A DNA stretch of 64,000 nucleotides from Panax quinquefolius (taxonomy: Eukaryota; Streptophyta; Magnoliopsida; Apiales; Araliaceae). Shown here piece after piece: positions 57,101 to 64,000 of this stretch (its first letter is position 1; every line of letters begins with the position of its first letter). The position numbers and the translations under genes are program-made. The stretch lies in NCBI GenBank assembly GCA_020205615.1, contig CM035152.1, positions 148,418,166 to 148,482,165 of the forward strand. Reading direction: 5' to 3'. The notes under the pieces were generated by a model, which searched no databases, was not told where the DNA came from, and saw nothing but the letters and a program-made list of their open reading frames with translations.

Positions 57101-60100
57101 TAAAGTCACTTTACTTCTCCAACCCGAGGTGGTTTCTTTCGGTGGTTTTTTTTTTAGGGAAAACCAGCCAAAGCCTAACCCAAAAAACAGGCAAGCATGA
57201 CAAAGGTACGCACACACACATACGCGCAAACACACATAGAACGGTCATTATGCCATAGAATGACCATGTCACAAAACATTCTCCTTCACCACTAATAGTA
57301 ATAAGTTCAATATTGGTGATTGCTGAAAGTATTTCAAGCATTATTCAAGCAGAGCTAAACTTCAAAAAAAGAAACTTACAATTGCAGCTTGACCCCCTCT
57401 CTATTTACATAAAAGATAATCATGAGCATATAATTTATGCTGCATGTCCGATGAAAAAGAAGTTAAATTCAATAAATACGGGATTAGTAATGCATACTGG
57501 GATAACATGACTTGTGGTGAATCCGGAGCAGATTGCAAGACCATCTCTATCACATAGCCCATGTTGTTGATTATATTTATAACTGAATGCAGCAGCAACA
57601 CCAAATGCTGTGAAAAATAATGGATGGACAGGTTAATAAGGAATAATAAAAACAACAATAGACACTTGAATCGAGCCAAAAAAAATAGCTAAAGTAAAAC
57701 AACTATGAGGGGTGTAAAACCACAGATAACAACTTTAAATGCTAAAAATTAGTTAAGACAATGAAAAGTAGACAGCTAATAGCCTATAGAAACATGGTAG
57801 ATAATGATTCACAAAATGATTAATGAGGCAGATATTCAGGCATGGCTATTCAGGTTCATAAAGACGTTGCAACAGCAATAAATAAATATCAGTCAGTGCT
57901 CATACCTACTGAAGGAACTCCATAAGTCTCAAAAAGAAGCTCGGCCATTTTACTTCGTGATTGAACAGGGTTGCATGCACATTCAGTAATCAGCACAGGA
58001 TGGTTAATCTGTTCTGCCATCAAATTGAACAACAAATGGTTTTGTGAATGAACGACAAGTTATAAGCCTTAAGATCATAACATTCAATCACTCAAATCAT
58101 AAAATGTTTCGGATGTGTAGCACAAAGTAAATAGATATTGTCGCACTGCCAACTATGGAATGCAGAAAGACTAACTTGAAAAAATAAACTAACATGATTG
58201 TTCTATATTAATAAATTAGTGATTTTGTCCCATACTCTAGCACTTTCACAGCCAACAACAAACTGCAACCAATGAGTTTCAACTATAAAATTAAGGGGGG
58301 TCTCATACTCTCATTCTTACATACCAGCATAAGAGAAACAGTATACTGCTTCACGGACAACACTTCATGCAAATAAAACTTAGGTTTATCTTTTTCTTTC
58401 TGACTTTTCTGTTCATTGGCAGCCAGTGTTTTAAAAATCCCCGCCTAAGCCCCGCCTAGGCGCTGGGCCCCACTTGGCGCCCCGCCTAGGCGTTAGGCCC
58501 CCCTAGCGCCTCACCTAGGCCCAAAGCGGCAAAAAAATCCCTCCAGAAAATTAAGCGGGGTCTAGGCGGAAAGGTTTTTTTTTAATTTTAATAACTACCC
58601 AAACCAGATCTTGATATATTTATTTTTCTAATGATTTACCATATTCATAATACAGGTTGTAGCATATCAAATCACAACAAGAAGTGAACAATATCAAGTC
58701 AAAATGAATAATTTTATTATAGTTGTAATTTTTTGAACGTGTACCAACTTCAAATTATATAAATGATGATACATTGGTAATATTTAGTTTAATTCAATAT
58801 AATTCTTAAATTTATGTTTAATTTCTTAAATTTTAATATTGAATTAAATTCTTGAAATTTTAAATTTTATTATTTAATAACAAGTTTGTTTATGAATAAA
58901 ACTAATACGTTAAAAACATGTTTGAACTTTGAACAATTGCATGTTTGTGTTTGACTTTTGACATTAACAATATGGATATGAGTTTGAATTTTAAGCAAAT
59001 GCCTTTATTATCTTTATTATAGATTATTTTGCTTTATATTATTATTTTGTTTAGATAAATGTAAGAACAAATATTAAATTGACTTAAAATAAAAAAATCT
59101 CGCCAAGGCCCCGCCTAGGCCCTAGTCCCCCGCCTAGCGCTTTTTAAAACATTGTTGGCAGCACAGAACCATATACACTCAGGATATTGAAAAGGATATG
59201 AAGATGTACCTGTGATCCATCTGCACCCAATCTATCGAATGCAAAGTCAAGAATCTAACACATGCAAAAAAAAGAAGTGTAAGGCTGTGGAGGAGAAATT
59301 ATGTACCAATTAGCATGCACTCCCTCCATAGATCTGTAAGATCATTACTAGTTCAAGTAACCAATCAAGAAGCTATATAATTAAGTCAGTTTTTCCTTTT
59401 CTATGACAGGAAATTGCAAGTTAGTTTAGATGGCAAAGAATATAAGAAAAACAGATGGGATATTGAAGTAACATACTTGAGAAGCGATCACTCAAAGATA
59501 GTAATCAGGCTAGTTATCTAAATAAAATTAAAATAAGCTCACATATTCCATTATCTCAAACTGAAAGACAACATCACTATCAAATGCCGAACGAGGTCCT
59601 GAACGAGTGCAATCAAAGTATTTCAACAGTGCTGGATCATGGTCGCCAACAATTGTTACTGTTTCACCTGCATGGAAAGTGCAAGGTAGAGAAACAATTG
59701 GAAATATGGAATGCAAATCCAAGGAAAAATGTTATGTATATATTCTTCATTTGATAGTAAAGCATTTTACAAAAAGGCAAAACGGAAAATACAAGCTATA
59801 ACAACTTCATAACAAAGCAAGTTGAGGCTACATTAGAAGTCAAGATTGAAGATCTGGTTGAGGTTACCAGAAGATAAGTGATATTGGCAGGGAATCCTTT
59901 TTGAAGGAATTAGCAAAGGGTGTTATATTATATAATACTCGCTCTAACCCTGTTTAGAAAAAGAGAAGCCTACTTCTTTGCTGATTTTTAATCAGAAGGT
60001 AAGGGTAAAATTAGATAGCCAGGAAAATTATGTCCTTCAGATTAGTACGATAACTGTTATCTGTAATATATAGTATTATTTAATATATATAAATATAATA

Positions 60101-61623
60101 AAACAGAACATAATTATATATATATATATATATATATAACACAGAAAATATTAATAAATAAATCCGAGTCCTTTGAATTCACAAAGTCTCCTTAAAGCAA
60201 ATTTATTCCCTCACAGGTGCTAAGGATTAATTGAATAATTGCTTTCCAAGATAAAACGATTTCAAGTTCTTAATTAGAAGTACTTCAAAATTAAGAACAC
60301 ATTGAACCAATTTTATGTTATGTACTGAACTTTATAAATGGATGTTAATGATGCATGCATGAAGAAAACTGGGAAAACCTTACTGCAATTTCAAGGAATT
60401 TTGCAAAAACGGGAAAACTTATTGCTGCAAAACGGAACGGGAAAATATTGAATTGCAGAACGGGAAAAAGTATACTGCAGAACGGATTTTCCAGAACGGG
60501 ACGGGACAGATAAATGTAGAACGGAAATTTACTGCAGAACGGGGAAGGAAGGAAAGGAATGGAAAAAAATACATACTGTTTTTAGGCGCCCAAATAGATT
60601 AATTTATAGCCTAAGTTGACAGTTTATTACCGTTGGCACCATCAAAACTACGTAGTATTGATAATAACTTAAACAAAATCTGTTAAATTATTAAAAATAT
60701 TTTGTCCAAAAAGTTATATATCATGACCCGACCCGACCCGACCCGCCCAAACTCGGCCCGACCGACCGGATGGCGGCGGCGGGCGCGTGTGGGTTTGAAC
60801 CAAGCCTTGGCTAGGTCCTCTCCCTTCCACAAAAATGGGGTGCCCCTTGGGGCCCTTCCCATTGAGCAAACATCCCATATATAAAGACTTCATTTTTCCC
60901 TCTAATGCCCTATGTGGGACTTTGCAGTTTTCAACATTTCAAGTATGTGATTTTGGAGTCAATTTTCTCATTCAATTCTTAATGGATTTGAACATATAAA
61001 TATACCAAGTTATACTCCTCGTTGAGGAGAACACATTGGTGCAAAAACCCGACATTTCCGGAATGTGGGTCCCTCATTAAATTGAGCCTCAAAATGCTCT
61101 AATATTTAATATTTCAAATTCCATTTCCAACAATAACTAACTATTTACGTTTGTGTTAGAGCATTACAGTCTTACAGTATTCTGTTGCGTTAACTATTAG
61201 AAAGAAAGGGGGGAAAAGAAAAACTATATATGTCCTATGCAAACTTTAACCAAGTTTCAAAAAATAAAAAATAATAATAAGTCCACAAAAAGTACCAAGG
61301 AAGTGTGAGAATCAAACCCAAACTGCTCAATGAGGTTTTCAATGATTATTTTGAGCAGCAAGTAAAATTGGAATATTGGATAGTGCTCAATATTCATGAG
61401 AATAATAGAACAGTAAATAAAATTTCAACCCTTTTCATGCTTTCTACTGTAAACTACAAACATTAAGTAAATCCCAACTGGCCAAATTCTAACTTTCTTT
61501 GGAAAAATTATCTACTTTACCGGTGGTTTTGTGACGGGGTCTCTGAACAATGTTGCGGAAGATAATGCGAGGCTCAGTCTCTCCAGCCCATCTGACAGAA
61601 AATCAATAATAAAATCAATGTAA

Positions 61624-61654
<31 letters not shown>

Positions 61655-61791
61655 GCTTATATAATAAATTAGGGCAAATTTTGAGAGTACCCAATTCGGA
61701 AGTAGGAGGAGCCATTGTCGATAACGATGGGAACACTTGGAGGGAAAAGCTTGTAATCTGTTTGCCTCTGTATTTGGGATATAAATGGCAT
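54105..61791 (-). CDS. ARP5: Actin-related protein 5 (INO80 chromatin-remodelling subunit)
   Basis: Nuclear actin-related protein; ARP5 with IES6 forms a module of the INO80 remodeller, needed for nucleosome sliding and DNA repair in plants and yeast. Twelve exons, minus strand: 61691-61791, 61521-61591, 59543-59667, 59210-59254, 57906-58008, 57498-57607, 56610-56719, 56431-56521, 55922-56353, 55334-55461, 54738-55077, 54105-54614. All introns are GT-AG with matching phases, total 721 residues (Arabidopsis ARP5 is about 720). Start MPFISQIQRQTDYKLFP. The actin-fold nucleotide loop is VPIVIDNGSSYFRIGWAGE (about 21-39); TIVGDHDPALLKYFDCTRSG and ITECACNPVQSRSKMAELLF follow. The ARP5-specific charged coiled insert is residues 253-552, and the C-terminal actin part 553-721 has SILMTGGSCLYPGMGERLEA and DPILDAWRGAAAYA. 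The frame ends RYQFRYNHLLF with TAG at 54105-54107. Exon positions were derived by eye. Confidence 0.94.
58424..59154. mobile_element. hAT-type MITE inside ARP5 intron 4
   Basis: 731 bases with ends CAGTGTTTTAAAAATCC (58424) and, reversed, CAATGTTTTAAAAAGCGC (59154), flanked by the perfect 8-bp duplication TTGGCAGC (58416-58423, 59155-59162), as for hAT elements. Both subterminal regions are GC-rich with repeated CGCCTAGGCG/CCGCCTAGGC; the middle is AT-rich. Intron splice sites (59209/58009) are not touched. Confidence 0.85.
59668..61520 (-). other. Long intron 2 of ARP5 with repetitive DNA
   Basis: Holds an (AT)n run (about 60114-60138), a set of CTGCAGAACGGGA-like minisatellite units (60395-60560), a GACCC x4 run (60724-60743) in a GC-rich stretch, and a segment with a TATATAAAG box-like site (60878) that looks like retroelement or promoter DNA. 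The 60-residue frame at 60702-60884 spans this and shows no domain. Confidence 0.6.
61626..61650. repeat. (AT)n microsatellite in ARP5 intron 1
   Basis: Pure AT dinucleotide run within the 99-base first intron (61592-61690). Length variation here would change a small intron. Confidence 0.8.
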
Positions 61792-62440
61792 TTTTCTCTT
61801 CCTTCTCTCTCTTCAGTACAGCAGCAGGACGATAAAGAAGAGAATCGTGGAGTTGTGCTCCAGCTGCTATGAGTGAAACTCAAAGACACCTGTAATGGTT
61901 GATCAAGCAGGGAGCGGGTAGTAATTTTGACCCGCAGTCTTAGAAGGATTATGGGTGGGTGGGTTCCATTAAAAAAATTATCCAACAGCCTTTTCAATTT
62001 TAGTCATCAAATTTGCAACCTCATTTTTTCTCTTTAAATCTGCAACATCATTCTCTCTCTTCAAAACATTTATATTATTTTTGAGAAATCAAAATCATAT
62101 GAAAAATACTAAAATATTTATTTTGTTTGATGGATTTGATGTATAGCTCATTGAATTCGAGAGATTGAGAAGACACAAAATATGAAAGTAGCAAATAATA
62201 TTTTTTAAATTACAAAATATGAAAGTAGCAAATAATACTTTTTAAATTGTCACGTAGGTCAACAAACTTCAATTTGAAAAATTCTTTTTTACTGCTACGA
62301 TTAGAGATGTTCTTAGTAATAGTATTTACCAACAAATGAGTAATCAAATTTAACTGTTTACTTATTTCCTTTGGTCAAACTTATAAATACTGATTTCATT
62401 TGGTGAAATATCAAATAGGGTATCTAGTTTTAGGAATTTA
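61792..62440. other. ARP5 5' flank and intergenic DNA
   Basis: The ARP5 leader and promoter probably start here. The first 80 bases upstream of the ATG (61792-61870) are a purine-rich GAGAGAAGGAAGAG-type stretch in the gene's sense. A direct duplication of about 39 bases (ACAAAATATGAAAGTAGCAA...) lies at 62176-62250. No gene seen. Confidence 0.55.
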
Positions 62441-62442
62441 TA

Positions 62443-62852
62443 TTCCCTTTGTCTCCAAAAATAAGATTAATATTAATTTTTAAAATTAAATTAAGATATT
62501 TTTAGACATAAATTTAATATGAACTATAATTAAAAGTATTACAAATTGTAATATTTATTATAAAACCTGCTATGCTTGCTAAAGTTTTCAACCGAATTAT
62601 AATTACAACGTATGCGCATACTTATGATAAGTATGAATTAAGAATAGTTTCACTTTACTTTAATTTATTTTATTTTATCATATATATTTTTACGTTGGTC
62701 GCAATTCAATTCCGTCACATATTTATCGACATGTATATTATTTTTTATTTTTTATTTCAAAACTTAAATAAATGATATCAATTTCGAGTTTAAAAACATA
62801 TTGAATTTACTTATAAAAATTAAATTTAATATTACATACTAGAATGGAGGAG
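62443..62852. mobile_element. Degraded Stowaway-like MITE
   Basis: Left end TTCCCTTTGTCTCCAAAAAT and right end ACTAGAATGGAGGAG, flanked by TA on both sides (62441-62442, 62853-62854). The ends resemble CTCCCTCCGTCTC-type Stowaway termini with several changes. No coding. Confidence 0.45.
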
Positions 62853-62928
62853 TATTATATTTTAATTTTTGAGGGGTCAGAAAGGGACAAACAGAGTTGT
62901 GTAACCTATGCCATATTTGTTTGTAAAG

Positions 62929-62950
62929 ATTATAATCCCGGGATTATAAT
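62929..62950. repeat. Perfect 22-bp palindrome
   Basis: ATTATAATCCC followed by its exact complement, with the centre CCCGGG. GATTATAATCCC recurs in direct orientation at 62957-62968. This may be the end of a foldback MITE. Confidence 0.6.
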
Positions 62951-63224
62951 TCATGTGATTATAATCCCAAGACTATTAATCATAGGATTAAACAGTCCTA
63001 GTCATGTATTTGTTTTTTATGAGATTATTTACGTGATAATTTAAAATAATCTCATGTTATGTTTATTTTTTTCAGATTAATTAAATGATTGGATTAAAAA
63101 ATATCGTTTGTACTATTATATCCTTACCAATAATAACATATTTTAAACTTAATTATATATCAAAAAATAATGAACAATTAATTAGAAACTTTTAAATTAG
63201 TGGTTATATTATTCAATGATCACT

Positions 63225-63900
63225 GGAAAAAACCTACCCCCACACCCCATCCCCCGACCCTCCCTTATCCCTCATCACCCCAATTGTCATCCCCACCCAA
63301 AAAATATAATATGTAAAACCCCACGCCAACCCCCACGCCCCACCCCTCACCCCACTTCACCTCACCTCACCTCACTTCACTCCTGCCCTTACTCCTCTAC
63401 CCCACCCCACCCCATACACCTATCCCCACCCCTACCCTCACTCTTATCCCACTCCAAAAAATTAATATTTACTAATTATATATACATTCCCACCCCCAAA
63501 CCCCAAAAAAAAAATATTTATTAATTATGTTTACAACCCCTAACCCCACCTCCCACCCCTACCCCTTCCCCACCCCCACCCACACTAACACTACCCACCA
63601 CCCCACCCCTCCACCCCCAAACCCCACCCCACCCCACCCCACCCCACCCCATACCCCTACCCCTACCCCTCCCAAAATAATATTTACTAATTATGTATAA
63701 ACCTCTACCCCGTCCGGTCTTAAAAAAATAATATTTATCGATTATGTATACATCTCTACTCGCCCACCTCCACCCTCCACCTCCACCTCCACCTCCACCC
63801 CACCCCTACCCCTACCCTTCACCCCCTACAAAAAAAATAATATTCAAAGTGATTATATATATACCATATCCCCACTCGCCCACCTCCAACCCCCCCCCCA
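63225..63900. repeat. C-rich tandem array with interspersed AT blocks
   Basis: CCCCACC/CCCCTA/CCACCT-type short repeats alternate with AT blocks containing AATATTTACTAATTATGTAT (63460-63480, 63515-63532, 63675-63695, 63730-63750, 63838-63865). The C-blocks include ACCCC x6 at about 63624-63655. On the other strand these are GGGGT runs that could form G-quadruplexes. The proline/histidine-rich frame at 63216-63524 is a product of this composition. Confidence 0.75.
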
Positions 63901-64000
63901 AAAAAAAAATAAAAAAATAAAAATAAATAAATTAATATTTAGTCTTTATATCAAGAAGTTTTAAGTTGTCAATAATAATAAAAGAAATTATAGGATATGA
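63901..64000. other. AT-rich end of window
   Basis: A-rich simple sequence then unique AT-rich DNA. Nothing recognised. Confidence 0.5.

Noticed and set aside
60702..60884. 60-codon frame with PDPTRPNSARPTGWRRR
   Set aside because: Created by the GACCC repeat and GC-rich tract within ARP5 intron 2; no domain.
61512..61997. 161-codon minus-strand frame as a separate gene
   Set aside because: It crosses ARP5 exons 1 and 2 and an (AT)n intron in the wrong frame; the ARP5 frame with GT-AG splicing explains the region.
63216..63524. Proline/histidine-rich protein
   Set aside because: Low-complexity by-product of the C-rich array.

Overview
The window looks like nuclear DNA of a eudicot plant. 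It is AT-rich, the genes carry GT-AG introns, and most of it is LTR retrotransposons and DNA-transposon remnants. Three host genes can be supported: an intronless GRAS regulator of the LISCL (SCL14/SCL33) type at 29219-31480 (+), a six-exon FtsJ/RrmJ-type 2'-O-ribose methyltransferase at 49524-52678 (+), and a twelve-exon actin-related protein 5 (ARP5, INO80 complex) at 54105-61791 (-). The last two are convergent, with about 1.4 kb between their stop codons. I could not identify the species.

Region 1-28000 is a nest of one family of Ty3/gypsy elements, probably chromoviruses of the Tekay/Del type, with long LTRs of about 2.5-3 kb that start TGTAAGACCCC and mostly end GTCACA. From outside in: the end of a CACTA-like DNA transposon (16776-16916) carries minus-strand LTR D. 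LTR D is interrupted by minus-strand LTR B. LTR B is interrupted by plus-strand solo LTR C, which has a 5-bp GAATG target duplication, and also by minus-strand LTR E, which runs off the left edge. Solo LTR C is split by the complete but dead element 1 (1146-11764). Next to this nest lies the separate complete element 2 (17076-27994), which has a perfect AAAAG duplication. Both polyproteins are broken by stops and frameshifts. Element 2 also has Asn for the second Asp of the reverse transcriptase active site and a tandem in-frame duplication of part of its integrase.

Region 28000-33630 holds the GRAS gene and its flanks. At 33632-40177 a decayed Ty1/copia element (33983-39965, 260-bp LTRs) sits inside a Harbinger-type MITE that has TAA duplications. 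From 40181 to 49440 there is a tandem duplication, a Mutator-like non-autonomous element that may be a Pack-MULE (41895-43199, 9-bp duplication), and a second nest. In that nest a Stowaway MITE (44278-49435) was entered by a Mutator-like element, a Harbinger-type MITE and another Stowaway-like MITE, and the Mutator-like element itself holds a 1.5-kb solo LTR.

From 49440 onward the FtsJ and ARP5 genes follow. ARP5 intron 4 carries a hAT-type MITE with a perfect 8-bp duplication, and its long intron 2 carries minisatellite DNA. The window ends in AT-rich DNA, a degraded Stowaway-like MITE and a very C-rich tandem array (63225-63900). I found no operon-like or defence-like system. The most notable material is the layered transposon architecture and repeat structures inside the LTRs. 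Splice sites and transposon boundaries were read by eye from conserved motifs, reading frame and target duplications; no alignment or search was run.
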